DNA of 64,000 nucleotides, taken from Lactuca virosa (Eukaryota; Streptophyta; Magnoliopsida; Asterales; Asteraceae). Each line of letters opens with the position of its first letter. Positions within the stretch are counted from its first letter, which is position 1. The translations under genes and the position numbers were made by a program. Shown in pieces: positions 11,504-23,553 of this stretch. The notes under the pieces were generated by a model. It was not told the origin of the DNA, made no database searches, and was given only the letters and a program-made list of their open reading frames with translations. The stretch is taken from NCBI GenBank assembly GCA_928212115.1, contig CAKMRJ010000001.1, positions 373,654,479 through 373,718,478 of the forward strand, in the 5' to 3' direction.

Positions 11504-14213
11504 TTAAGTAAAAAGATGAGGATATTTCAGTTTCATTTGATCCTAGTGCTCCCAAGTGAATTCAGGTCCCCGCTTGGCATTCCAGCGAACCTTCACTATC
11601 GGGATATGACTTTGTTTCGTTTGCTTGACCTCTCGGTCCATGATCTCTACTGGTTCTTCCACAAAGTTGAGGCTCTCGTTGATCTCGATCTCATCGAGTG
11701 GGATTACAAGAGTCTCGTCGGACAGACACTTTTTCAGGTTCGAAACGTGGAAAGTAGGGTGTATGTTACTAAGTTCGTGAGGTATTTTGAGTTTGTAAGC
11801 TACAGGGCCGATTCTAGAGAGAATCTCGAAAGGCCCTACGTATCTTGGATTTAGCTTTCCACGCTTTCTGAAGCGTATAAAGCCCTTCCAGGGTGAGACC
11901 TTCAATAGAACGCGGTCACCAACCTGGAATTCCAAAGGTTTCCTTCTCTTGTCTGCGTAGCATTTCTGTCGGTCTCTAGAGGCTTTCAATCATTCACGAA
12001 TATGAACGATCTTCTCTGTCGTTTCCCGAATGATCTCTGGACCTGTGAGAGTGCTGTCAGGAACTCGTCCTTTAGCTAACTGTGTGTCACCCACTTCAGC
12101 CCAACAGAGAGGGGATCTGCACTTTCGGCCATAGAGGGCTTCAAATGGAGCAGCCTTTATGCTCGTGTGATAACTGTTATTGTAGGAGAACTCGACAAGG
12201 GGTAAGTGAGTATCCCATGCCTTCCCAAAGTCTATCACACAGGCTCGCAACATATCTTCCAAAGTTTGAATAGTTCTCTCACTTTTTCCATCGGTTTGCG
12301 GATGGTAGGCTGTACTCATGTCTAGCCTAGTTCCTAAGGAACCTTGTAGCGACTGCCAGAACCTTGAAGTGAATCTACTATCTCTATCAGAGATAATGGA
12401 TATGGGAACACCATTCAGTCGTACGATCTCCCTAATGTAGGTTCTTGTTAGTTTCTCCATCTTGTCAATTTCTTTGATAGGCAGGAAGTGTGAGGACTTT
12501 GTTAACCTGTCTACGATCACCCTAATGGTATCGAGAACACCCGTTGTCTTGGGCAACTTGGTTATGAAGTCCATTGTGATCCACTCCCATTTCCATTCAG
12601 GTATCTTTGGTTGCTGTAGTAAACCTGAGGGTTTCAGGTATTCGACCTTAACCTTGCCACAAGTAAGACACTTGCTCACGAAGGTAGCAATCTCCGCTTT
12701 CATGTTAGGCCACCAGTATAACTTTTTGAGATCCAGATATATCTTATCTGAACCTGGGTGGACGGAATACCGAGTGTTGTGCTCTTCGGTCATGATCAAG
12801 TCTCTGAAACCACCGTGCCTCGGTGTCCAGATCCTATCCATGAGATATAAGGCTCCGCCACCCTTGACTTCCAAGTTCTTATCCATCCCTCTAAGGGACT
12901 CACTCGCCACATTTTCAGGCTTCAAGGCTTCTAGCTGAGCCTCCTTAATCTGTACGGACAGATGTGAATGGATAGTCATAGTCAATGATTTGACTCTACG
13001 ACCAGAGTATTCTTTCCTACTTAGGGCGTCAGCTGATACGTTGGCTTTACCGGGATGATAACGAATTTCGCATTCGTAGTCACTGAGTAGCTCAACCCAC
13101 CGTCGTTGTCTCATGTTGAGCTTCTTCTGGTCGAATATATGTTGTAGGATTTTGTGGTCTGTAAAGATAGTGCTTTTGGTACCATACAGGTAGTGTCTCC
13201 AGATCTTCAGAGCAAATACCACGACCCCTAACTCAAGATCATGTATGGTGTAGTTGACCTCGTGTGTCTTTAGCTGTCTTGAGGCATAGGAGATAACCTT
13301 ACCTCGTTGCATAAGAACACAACCAAGCCCTTGGTTGGATGCATCGCAATAAACCACAAAGTCTTCTATCCCTTCTGGGATGGATAGTATCGGTGCGCTG
13401 CATAAGGTTCGCTTCAGTGTTTGGAACGCCTTCTCTTGTTTCTTTTCCCATTCAAAGGCCACGCCTTTCTGGGTCAATGTAGTAAGTGGTTTCGCGATCC
13501 GAGAGAAGTTCTGAATGAACCTGCGATAGTAGCCAGCGAGGCCTAGAAATTGACGAATTTCTATAGGCGTCTTCGGAGCTGACCAGTTCTAAATGGCCTT
13601 TATTTTGGAAGGATCCACGTGAATTCCTTCCTTGCTAATCACGTGACCCAAGAATTCGACTCTTCGAATCCAAAATTCGCATTTAGAGAACTTCGCATAA
13701 AGCTTCGCTGCTCATAGTGTTTCTAGAATCTGACGTAAGTGTTGACTATGCTCCTCCTTACTACGAGAATAGATAAGAATGTCGTCGATGAATATGATAA
13801 AGAATTGATCTAAGTAAGGACGACACACCCTATTCCTTAAGTCCATGAATACTGCGGGCGTATTGGTCAATCTGAATGGCATCACTACAAACTCGTAGTG
13901 TCCATAACGAGTTTGGAAGGCTGTCTTCGGAACATCCTCCTCTAACACTCGTAATTGGTGATACCCGGATCTCAGGTCGATCTTGGAAAAGTAATTCGCC
14001 CCTTGCAGTTGGTCGAACAAATCGTCTATGCGAGGCAGAGGGTAACGGTTCTTGACGGTAAGCTTGTTTAGTTCTCTGAAGTTGATGCACATACGGAACG
14101 ATCCATCTTTCTTCTTCACGAACAAGACCGGTGCTCCCCAGGGTGAGAAGCTTGGTCTAATAAAGCCCTTGCTGAGCAGTTCCTTAAGTTGACAGGATAG
14201 CTCTTGCATCTTA
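11504..14213 (-). pseudogene. pol: Gypsy A pol, RT to integrase C-terminus
   Basis: Minus-strand translation gives, in order, RT (WGAPVLFVKKKDGSFRMC; active-site FIDDILIYS near 13780), RNase H (VVYCDASNQGLG near 13360), the integrase HHCC zinc domain (near 12700), the DDE core with MDFITKLPK and ISDRDSRF, and a chromodomain-like tail closing with YPHLF before TAA at 11504-11506. In-frame stops occur at 13712-13714, 13589-13591, about 11994 and 11543-11545, so the copy is dead. The FG residue pair normally after VVMPF is FR. The frame continues at 23554 beyond the G insertion. Confidence 0.88.
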
Positions 14214-16191
14214 TGTAGCACCTAGTTCCTGGTATGTATTTCCTTTATTTAAGAATTTTGCATTTTGTCTTGGGACTCGGCGAGTTGGCGGCCCAACTCG
14301 TCGAGTAGAAGCGGTTTAGACCTGGGGTTTAAGTGGTGGACTCATCGAGTCGGCGGCCAGACTCGACGAGTAGACGCTGTCTGGACAAAAAACCCGAATC
14401 TGAGGATTTGCACCCTATTTAATCATCTCATTCAGCCCCCACTCGTCCCTATTGCTCCCAGAAACCCTCCATAGTGAACCCTAATTGTGTGTGTGAAGAT
14501 CTAAGGAATTTGTGGTGATTTTTGTTGGTTTTGATCACAAGGAAGAAGGAAAAACTTAGAGGGATCAAGAGAAGACCAAAGGAGTCCTTGTTGGTTCATC
14601 ATTTGCAGTCTCCAGAAGGTATAAAGTCTATACCTTGCTTGTTCTTTTGTTAGATCCCTTTTTGGGGAGATTTAGGGCTTTTAAGCCATATTTTGTAACC
14701 AACCATGATTGCAAGCATGGTTGGGGGGTCAAGGCTTCGGATCTAGGACCTTGGAGGGGTCACAAGGCAGTTAGGGGTTGCTTTTGCACCCATGGAAGGC
14801 TGCATGCATCTTAAGAGCTTCTTTTTGGGCATTTTAGGCTCAAAGTCCCATGCATGCACGTAAAGTTTGTAACTTTACATGCTAGATCGATCTTAGGGGC
14901 ATATATCTATCATTTAGACAAGAGTTGCACATCAGAAATCGAAGAATTAGAGTTGGACGTTATTGACTCGGCGAGTCGTTCTTGGGACTCGGCGAGTCGG
15001 AGACTTGACTCCGTTTTTCTGTTAGGGTTCGAAGGAACCCAGTTGGGTGATGTAAGAGTTTTAGAGGATCCAAAGGAGTGACCCAACGTATTGGACTTAG
15101 CCTTAGACCTGGAGTTCATGGGACTCGACGAGTACATGAACAGACTCGGCGACTCCAAGACAATCTCCCAGCATATGAAGATGAACTCGACAAGTTGTTC
15201 ATACAACTCGGCGAGTCGGATGAAGGATCATTCGATGTTCGAATAGGTGGAGAAATCGTCGAGTCATTACCTAACTCGACGAGTAGGGACGGGAATGAGG
15301 ACAATTAGATGGATAAGGATTCGACGAGTTGGCGGCCCAACTCGGCGAGTCAGGTCAGCTGGAAGTTGACTTTGGCTTGACTTTGACTAGGTCAGGGGTA
15401 AAATAGTCATTCTACCATAAGAGTAGTTATCAGACTCTGATTGAGTGTTTTATGGGAATTATAGCCAGAGGATTTCCGGAGCAGCAGCAGCAGCAGACAG
15501 AGAGTTCCCGCACAGATTGGCAGCTACTACTACCAGGTGAGTTACCTTCCAGTAGGGGTGGGTCTAAGGCACCAATGCCGGCCCACCAGTAGGTATTTAT
15601 GTTTGAGATGATTGTCTTTGTGATAATTATCTTGGTATGTTAATGTGTTATGGTCATGAGATATGCCTGTGTGATATGCTATGTGTGTAGAAGGGATTAA
15701 TTGTCCCTACCCAGTTATGCCTGACTGTATGATTACCTCTCATTACGGTATGCTAGTGCTAGGGGGTGAAATAGTCCCCAGTTACCGGTTGAAAGATACC
15801 GATGGCGTGTACCGGTTGAAAGATACCGATGATGGTTACCGGTTGAAAGATACCGATGACAGTTACCGGTTGAAAGATACCGACGGTGTTATGTGGTATG
15901 TGGTATGATGGGGGAACTCACTAACCTTTGTGCTTACAGTTTCAGTTTTGGTTTCAGGTACCTCTTCGTCCAAGGGGAAAGAGCCGGCGGCGTAGCCGCG
16001 CATCACACACAAGGTTTCCGTATCGGACTTTCTGGGATTGTACTCTGATTTTCATTGTTCCTGATGATATGGTTTTTGAGACATGATTTTATGATTTTAT
16101 GAATGATGAAATAGTGACAATGTTTGGTAACATAAATGATGATTTACTTAATTTAAAACTTTTTTTTGGCCTCAAATTTTGGGATGTTACA
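14214..16191 (+). repeat. G 5' LTR
   Basis: It starts TGTAGCACCTAG and ends GGGATGTTACA, just before the primer site. Many ACTCGACGAGT, ACTCGGCGAGT and ACTCGTCGAGT motifs occur (for example 14275-14285 and 14296-14306), along with a four-copy 27-bp repeat at 15783-15890 and a short CAG run near 15482. A U3 promoter must lie here; CTATTTAATC near 14409 is a possible weak TATA element. Confidence 0.92.
15783..15890. repeat. Four-copy 27-bp tandem repeat in G LTR
   Basis: The unit is close to TACCGGTTGAAAGATACCGA plus seven variable bases, starting at 15783, 15810, 15837 and 15864. The 3' LTR has the same four units near 23143-23250, so copy number has not changed since insertion. Confidence 0.88.
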
Positions 16192-16194
16192 AGT

Positions 16195-16208
16195 TGGTAT
16201 CAGAGCCC
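16195..16208 (+). promoter_or_regulatory. G primer binding site (initiator tRNA-Met)
   Basis: TGGTATCAGAGCCC begins three bases after the LTR end. TGGTATCAGAGC is complementary to the 3' end of plant initiator tRNA-Met, the usual primer for these lineages. Confidence 0.88.
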
Positions 16209-16942
16209 TGGTTTGAGGGATTCGGACACACCCTCGGGGGTGTCTGGACTCAAACCGAGGGATTAAAAGTTTTTTCACAAAGAAAACAGTTTTCTAAAAT
16301 CTAATTTAAGGAATTTTGAGAAAGAACAAGGCGTGTGATGCGTGCGACCGGCCGAGCTCAAGTAAGTTTTCCCCAAGATACCCATACTTGTTATGTTATG
16401 TCATGTGATATATGATTCTGAGAACTGCATGCTAGACTAGGGCTAAGGATCTAGGAGGATGCCTTGAATGCCTGTTGTATTAGCTGTATGCTAGGATTGT
16501 CTAGTCAACAGTAGGATAGCCTGATTAGGTTATGCTTGAAGTGGTTACTCAATGCACGAATGCTGCTTGCTTTGTGCTATAGGGGTCCTGACTAACTTTA
16601 ACTAACTAGTGAGCGGATATGTAACAGTATTCGCAAGCTAGTTAGGGAATGTTGGTAGGGACTCCTAGTGTAGCTGATGGCTGAGAGTAGGTCGGAGAGT
16701 GCCCTAGGAAATCCTAGGATGAGATCAGTGGAAAGGGTATCGGAAAAAGGGACTCGGTGAAGTCGAAGTAATCTTTGAGGAAAGTACGGATAGATGTGGA
16801 AGGTAGTATGGGCCCATACTACTGGAAGCAGAGGATCCGTACTCAAGTCAAGGAGGGCTGAGATGGAACCAGGGGACTTGGAGAATGTGTGAGGCCTCTC
16901 GAGAGTATGTATGATCCTGATGTTTGTATGTTTATTTTCAGT
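16209..16942 (+). other. G leader with candidate intron 16362-16941
   Basis: No coding frame. CTCAA|GTAAGTTTT at 16362 matches a plant 5' splice site, and TTTATTTTCAG ending at 16941 matches a 3' splice site, one base before the gag ATG at 16943. If used, the 580-nt intron would remove most of the leader. This is inference from signals only. Confidence 0.45.
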
Positions 16943-18152
16943 ATGGTGACCACGCGACATGGAGCGGGAGGCTCGGGGTCAGGATCAGGTTCGGGCTTGG
17001 GTGAAGGATCCGAGCAGGTGGATGGTGGACAATGCGAGTTCATCGCGTCGGAGATCACGAGAGGTATCCTTGAGTCGACCCCGGTCATCTTCGGGTCGAT
17101 CAAGGAAGGGATCATCAAGCTGATGGAGGATCGCCTCCGATCATTCAGGAGTGATTTGGCGTCTAGCCAGGCGGGTACGCGCACACTGTCCTTTAAGGAC
17201 TTCAGAGGGAGTGGTGCGCCGGATTTCCATGGGGTGAAGGACCCCATTGCTGCTAGGAGATCGATCGCAGACATTGAATCTGTGCAGTTGACGAGCTTCT
17301 GCCCGGAAGGGTCGAAGGTTCGTTTCGCTGCGGGATGTTTGAGGGATCGAGCCAGAGATTGGTGGGAGTTGATTGGTGATACGTTGGGAGCCCCAACAAT
17401 TGAGGCTATGACGTGGTCATATTTTGTGACCCGATTCAGGGCCGAGTTTGCACCAGCTGTGGAGCTCCAGCAGCTGGCCAGAGAGTTCTTGGATATGAGA
17501 CAGACTACGGAGACTGTGGCGGAGATCACCGCCAAGTTTCAGGAGAGGGCTTTGTTGGTGCCCCAGTATGCGGGTGATGAGGACATGAGGAGGACCCGCT
17601 ACCATGACATGCTACGAGCCGATATCAGGGAGCATGTCAGTTTTTCAGCCTGCCCCACCCTGGATTCCATGATTGTCAGGGCAAGGGAGAGGGAGATTGA
17701 TCTGGAGTAAATACGGAAGAGGAAGGTAGAGGAGGGATAGACGGCAGAGGCTTCGGGGAAGAAGCCCAAGGGATCTGATGTTAGGCCGAAAGGCCAGTCA
17801 GGGCGGGACCGCTGTGGGAAATGCGGTCGGTCACATGAGGGAGTTTGCCGCACTGGGCCGGGTTCCGGCTGCTATAAGTGTGGCAAGATTGGGCATTTTG
17901 GCAGAGATTGTACTGCCCCTACTCCTGCGATTCAGACATCAGACCTGATTTGCTTTCATTGCAATCAGAGGGGCCATAAAAAGGCCAATTGCCCCAGATT
18001 GATAGCAGCAGCGGCGCCGGCAGTGGCGCCAAATCCAGCGACTGTGCGGGTTACGGATGGCCGGAAGGTCAAGACGGAGGCTCCAGTAGTGCGGAGCCGA
18101 GCATTTCAGCTGACAGCCGAGGAGGCACGCGCTGCACCCGATGTGGTGACGG
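16943..18152 (+). pseudogene. gag: G gag (capsid and nucleocapsid), two stops
   Basis: I start at the ATG of MVTTRHGAGG because an upstream in-frame ATG (16889) lies within the probable leader intron. A glycine/serine-rich N-terminus precedes the retrotransposon Gag core (RDWWELIGD, then LVPQYAGDE). In-frame TAA (17708-17710) and TAG (17738-17740) interrupt it. Beyond them come three cysteine clusters: CGKCGRSHEGVC, CYKCGKIGHFGRDC (CX2CX4HX4C) and CFHCNQRGHKKANC. Gag packages the RNA in virus-like particles. The frame then meets a candidate intron that would join it to protease. Confidence 0.88.
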
Positions 18153-18223
18153 GTATGACTTCTCCTCTCAGATCTTTTATGTTATGATGATTTTGATATG
18201 TTATATGTAGGTGTTCTGTTTAG
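18153..18223 (+). other. Candidate 71-nt intron between gag and protease of G
   Basis: The gag frame (through GTGGTGACGG) and the protease frame (from GATCGTTTCAT) are out of register by one. Removing GTATGACT...CTGTTTAG (18153-18223, GT to AG) joins them as VVTG-SFHVNG, exactly the contiguous reading seen in gypsy A (VVTGTFLLDN). Left in place, the segment ends Gag at a TGA (18185-18187). No transcript evidence is available here. Confidence 0.55.
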
Positions 18224-21200
18224 GATCGTTTCATGTGAACGGTATCCCAGTTCAGGTATTGTTTGATTCGGGTGCTACCTGATCGTTTGTCTCTCTTGCG
18301 CTTAGCAAGACGTTTCCTGAGTCTTCGGGCATGTTGGATTACCCCCTTGAGGTCGAGATTGCGGACGACCGGTCAGTGCAAGCATCAGAGGTCTACCGAG
18401 ATTGTGTTTTGAGGATGTTCGAGGAGCGTTACCTGGTAGATCTGGTTCCCATACCCTTGCGGGGGAACAAAGTTATTATTGGTATGGATTGGCTAAGCCC
18501 CAATGGGGCAGTGATTGACTGCGCGCAGCAGTTAGTGCGGATCAGGACCCCAAGTGGGGGAGAGCTGGTAGTTCAGGGCGAGAGGCCACAACAAGGACCA
18601 GCTTTATGTTCGGCAGCGAGGGCTAGGCGCTACCTCCAGCAGGGTTGCGCAGGATATGTCGCCTATGTTATGGATACCCGGGAGGCGGGTAAGGTGACGG
18701 TGGGCGATGTACCCGTGGTGCGAGAGTTTGCGGATGTATTCCCCGAGGAGTTGTCTGGGATACCTCCGGAGAGGCAGGTGGAGTTCGGGATCGACCTAGT
18801 CCCTGGTGCGGCTCCGATAGCCAAGGCACCATATCAGTTGGCTCCTCCTGAGATGCAGGAGTTGTCTACACAGCTGCAGGAGCTGTTAGACAAAGGATTC
18901 ATTATACCGAGTAGTTCACCCTGGGGAGCCCCGATTCTGTTTGTGAAGAAGAAGGACGAGTCGCATCGGATGTGTATAGATTATCGAGAGCTGAATAAGG
19001 TAATGGTAAAGAACCATTACCCACTCCCGAGGATCGATGACCTCTTTGATCAGCTACAGGGAGCATCTTGGTTCTCCAAGATTGATTTGCGTTCGGGGTA
19101 TCATCAGATGAGGGTCAGAGAAGAGGATGTGCAGAAGACTGCTTTCCGGACGCGCTATGGCCATTATGAGTTCGTGGTGATGCCCTTCGGGCTCACCAAT
19201 GCTCCTGCCGCGTTCATGGATCTCATGAACCATGTGTGCAGACCGATGTTGGATCGGTCTGTGATAGTTTTTATTGATGATATCTTGGTATATTCCAAGA
19301 CGAGAGAGCAGCATGAGGAACACCTGCGGGAGGTTCTGGATACCTTGAGGAGGGAGAGCTTGTATGCCAAGTTCTCCAAGTGTGAGTTCTGGTTGCGCGA
19401 GGTGCAGTTCCTTGGGCATCTCGTCAACCAGGACGGGATTTCGGTTGACCCGGCCAAGGTAGAGGCCGTGATGAGGTGGGAGGTTCCGAGGTCTCCATCC
19501 GAGATTCAGAGCTTCCTGGGATTGGCAGGCTACTATCAGAGATTCATTCAGGACTTCTCCAAGATAGCCGTGCCCTTGACCAGGCTGACGAGGAAAGCCG
19601 TGGTCTTTCGCTGGGGGACTGAGCAGCAGGCTGCATTCGAGACATTGAGACAGAGATTGTGCGAGGCGCCAATCTTAGCCCTACCAGAGGGCATGGAGGA
19701 TTTTGTTGTATACTGTGATGCGTCCATCTCGGGCTTGGGCGCAGTATTGATGCAGGGAGGGCATGTTATTGCTTACGCTTCGAGGCAGCTGAAGCCTCAC
19801 GAGGCGAACTACCCGACACATGATTTGGAGCTGGGGGCTGTTGTGTTCGCCCTCAAGATTTGGCGCCATTACTTATATGGGGTTCGCTGTACTATCTACA
19901 CGGACCACAAGAGCCTGAGGTATCTTATGGACCAGCCAAATCTGAATATGAGGCAGCGTCGGTGGCTTGATGTGGTAAAGGATTATGACTGTGAGATCCT
20001 CTACCACCCGGGGAAGGCCAATGTGGTGGCCGACGCGCTTAGCCACAAGGCAGCACCGATCAGGGATATCTGTATGAGGATGACAGTGGTGACTCCGTTG
20101 TTGGAGCGAATTCGGGAGGCCCAGCAGGAGGCCATGAAGGAGGAACATCGGAAGAATGAGCGGATTGTGGGGCAGGTTTCGTCCTTCGACTATGATAGCC
20201 GAGGATTATTGACATTACACCGGAGGGTGTGGGTACCGTACCTCGGGGGTGTGCGCCAGGTGCTGTTGGAGGAGGCGCACAAATCCCGATTCTCCATTCA
20301 TCCCGGGGCGACGAAGATGTATAGAGATCTTCGTCTAGACTATTGGTGGCCCTGCATGAAGCGGGATGTAGCATGGTACGTGGAGCGGTGCTTGACCTGC
20401 AGGAAGGTCAAGGCCGAGCACCAGAGGCCACACGACAAGATGCAGCCGTTGGATATTCCTCTGTGGAAGTGGGAAGATATTACTATGGACTTCATCACTA
20501 AACTTCCCAGGACCGCGCGGGGAGTGGATTCCATTTGGGTCATCGTGGATCGGTTGACCAAGAGTGCCCACTTTATAACGATCCAGGAGTGTATCTCGGC
20601 CGAGAAGTTGGCCGACATATACATTCGAGAGGTGGTGGCTCCGCACGGAGTGCCAGTCTCCGTGATTTCAGATAGGGATGTGCGGTTCACTTCCAGGTTT
20701 TGGAAGAAATTCCGTGACGAGTTAGGTACTCGTCTGCACTTCAGCACCGCCTTTCACCCACAGACGGATGGTCAGAGCGAGTGGACCATCCAGACTCTGG
20801 AGGACATGCTGCGGGCGTGCGTGCTATACTTCGGTGGTAGCTGGGATACTTACCTCCCATTGGCGGAGTTCTCTTACAACAATAGCTACCACGCGAGTAT
20901 CGATCATCCTCCCTTCGAGATGCTATACGGGAGGAAGTGCAGGACCCCGATATGCTGGGGTGAGGTTGGCCAGAGGGTTATGGGGAGCACCGAAGTGGTG
21001 CTCAAGACGACATAGAGGATTCAACAGGTTCGGAGCAGGCTTCAGACTGCACAGAGTCGGCAGAAAAGTTATGCCGACAGACGCCGATCAGACCTGGAGT
21101 TCCAGGTTGGGGATAGGGTTCTCCTGAAGGTGTCGCCATGGAAGGGCGTCATCCGATTCAGGAAGCGAGGCAAGTTGGGTCCCAGATATATTGGACCTTT

Positions 21201-21555
21201 CGAGGTTATAGCCCGGGTGGGCAAGGTGGCGTATAGGCTGGATTTGCCAGCCGAACTCAGTCAGTTTCATAGCACCTTTCACGTCTCACAGCTGCGGAAG
21301 TGCCTGGTGGACGACTCAGCAGTGGTGCCCCTGGAGGATATTTAGGTCGATGACAGCCTGAACTACATTGAGCGACCTGTGGCGATCCTCGACTGGAAGT
21401 CGAAGGACCTGAGGAACAAGAAGGTCGAGCTGGTGAAGGTGCATTGGCAGCACTGGAAGGGCTCGGAACGGACGTCGGAGCCGGTGGATGAGATGATGGA
21501 GCATTATCCGGAGCTTTTCCAGGAACGAGCAGCAGACTTCGAGGACGAAGTCTAA
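18224..21555 (+). pseudogene. pol: G pol: protease, RT, RNase H, integrase, chromodomain-like tail
   Basis: Order along the frame: aspartic protease (DSGAT near 18266-18279, directly followed by a TGA at 18280-18282), RT (WGAPILFVKKKDE; YPLPRIDDLF; active-site FIDDILVYS near 19272), RNase H (VVYCDAS near 19706), integrase zinc domain (H...H...C..C near 20280-20400), DDE core (MDFITKLPR, VISDRDVRF, then E in the IQTLED block), a GPRYIGPFEV SH3-like domain and a chromodomain-like end. Further in-frame TAGs at 21013-21015 and 21343-21345 break the integrase tail; the natural TAA is 21553-21555. One Arg normally seen in SERTIQ is Trp here. Tekay/Del-like by its tail. Confidence 0.92.
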
Positions 21556-21572
21556 AATAAGTGGAGGAGATT
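21556..21572 (+). promoter_or_regulatory. G polypurine tract
   Basis: AATAAGTGGAGGAGATT lies directly between the pol stop codon and the 3' LTR. Purine-rich with a GGAGGAGA core, it is the expected plus-strand primer. Confidence 0.82.
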
Positions 21573-23553
21573 TGTAGCACCTAGTTCCTGGTATGTATTT
21601 CCTTTATTTAAGAATTTTTCATTTTGTCTTGGGACTCGGCGAGTTGGCGGCCCAACTCGTCGAGTAGAAGCGGTTTAGACCCGGGGTTTAAGTGGTGGAC
21701 TCGTCGAGTCGGCGGCTGGACTCGACGAGTAGACGCTGTCTGGACAAAAAACCTTAATTTGAGGGTTTTCACCCTATTTAATCATCTCATTCAGCACCCA
21801 CTCGTCCCTATTGCTCCCAGAAACCCTCCATAGTGAACCCTAATTGTGTGTATGTGAAGATCTAAGGCATTTGTGGTGATTTTTGGTGGTTTTGATCACA
21901 AAGAAGAAGGAAGAACTTAGAGGTATCAAGAGAAGACCAAAGGAGTCCTTGTTGGTTCATCATTTGCAGTCTTCAGAAGGTATAAAGTCTATACCTTGCT
22001 TGTTCTTTTGTTAGATCCCTTTTTGGGGAGATTTAGGGCTTTTAAGCCATATTTTGTAACCAACCATGATTGCAAGCATGGTTGGGGGGTCAAGGCTTCA
22101 GATCTAGGACCTTGGAGGGGTCACAAGGCAGTTAGGGGTTGCTTTTGCACCCATGGAAGGCTGCATGCATCTTAAGAGCTTCTTTTTGGGCATTTTAGGC
22201 TCAAAGTCCCATGCATGCACATAAAGTTTGTAACTTTACGTGCTAGATCGATCTTAGGGGCATAGATCTATCATTTGGACAAGAGTTGCACATCAGAAAT
22301 CGAAGAATTAGAGTTGGACGTTATTGACTCGGCGAGTCGTTCTTGGGACTCGACGAGTCGGAGACTTGACTCCCTTTTTCTGTTAGGGTTCGAAGGAACC
22401 CAGTTGGGTGATGTAAGAGTTTTATAGGATCCAAAGGAGTGACCCAACGTATTGGACTTAGCCTTAGACCTGGAGTTCATGGGACTCGGCGAGTACATGA
22501 ACAGACTCGGCGAGTCCAAGGCAATCTCCCAGCATATGAAGATGAACTCGACGAGTTGTTCATACAACTCGGCGAGTCGGATGAAGGATCATTCGATGTT
22601 CGAATAGGAGGAGAACTCGTCGAGTCATTACCTAACTCGACGAGTAGGGACGGGAATGAGGACAATTAGATGGATAAGGACTCGACGAGTTGGCGGCCCA
22701 ACTTGGCGAGTCAGGTCAGCTGGAAGTTGACTTTGGCTTGACTTTGACTAGGTCAGGGGTAAAATAGTCATTCTACCATAAGAGTAGTTATCAGACTCTG
22801 ATTGAGTGTTTTGTGGGAATTATAGCCGGAGGATTTCCGGAGCAGCAGCAGCAGCAGAGAGAGAGTTCCCGCACAGATCGGAAGCTACTACTACGAGGTG
22901 AGTTACCTTCCAGTAGGGGTGGGTCTAAGGCACCAATGCCGGCCCACCAGTAGGTAGTTATGTTTGAGATGATTGTCTTTATGATAATTATCTTGGTATG
23001 TTAATGTGTTATGGTCATGAGATATGCCTGTGTGATATGCTATGTGTGTAGAAGGGATTAGTTGTCCCTACCCAGTTATGCCTGACTGTATGATTACCTC
23101 TCGTTACGGTATGCTAGTGCTAGGGGGTGAAATAGTCCTCAGTTACCGGTTGAAAGATACCGATGGCGTGTACCGGTTGAAAGATACCGATGATGGTTAC
23201 CGGTTGAAAGATACCGATGGTAGTTACCGGTTGAAAGATACCGACGGTGTTATGTGGTATGTGGTATGATGGGTGAACTCACTAAGCTTTGTGCTTACAG
23301 TTTCAGTTTTGGTTTCAGGTACCTCTTTGTCCAAGGGGAAAGAGCCGGCGGCGTAGCAGCACATCACACACATGGTTTCCGTATCGGACTTTCTGGGATT
23401 GTACTCTGATTTTCATTGTTCCTGATGATATGGTTTTCGAGACATGATTTTATGATTTTATGAATGATGAAATAGTGACAATGTTTGGTAACATAAATGA
23501 TGATTTACTTAATTTAAAACTTTTTTTTTTGCCTCAAATTTTGGGATGTTACA
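21573..23553 (+). repeat. G 3' LTR
   Basis: It has the same ends, TGTAGCACC and GATGTTACA, and the same internal order as the 5' LTR, including the ACTCGNCGAGT cluster and the four 27-bp units. Small indels, such as a longer T run near 23521, make it 3 bases longer. Confidence 0.92.

Larger units (their letters stand above)
14214..23553 (+). mobile_element. G: complete plus-strand chromovirus nested in gypsy A
   Basis: 9340 bp with LTRs of 1978 and 1981 bp, a primer site, gag, pol and a polypurine tract all in place. It is flanked by TCTTA (14209-14213) and TCTTC (23554-23558), a 5-bp target duplication with one mismatch, and gypsy A's pol frame resumes on the far side. LTRs differ at about 50-55 sites by eye (near 2.7 percent). 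Coding is broken by at least five stops, so movement would need help from another copy. Confidence 0.92.

Noticed and set aside
15681..15908. Repeat peptide YRLKDTD, possible small protein
   Set aside because: It reads through the 27-bp LTR repeat in one chance open phase.
19054..20747. Several minus-strand frames of 60-135 codons
   Set aside because: They are shadows of the G pol gene, whose RT, RNase H and integrase motifs are on the plus strand.
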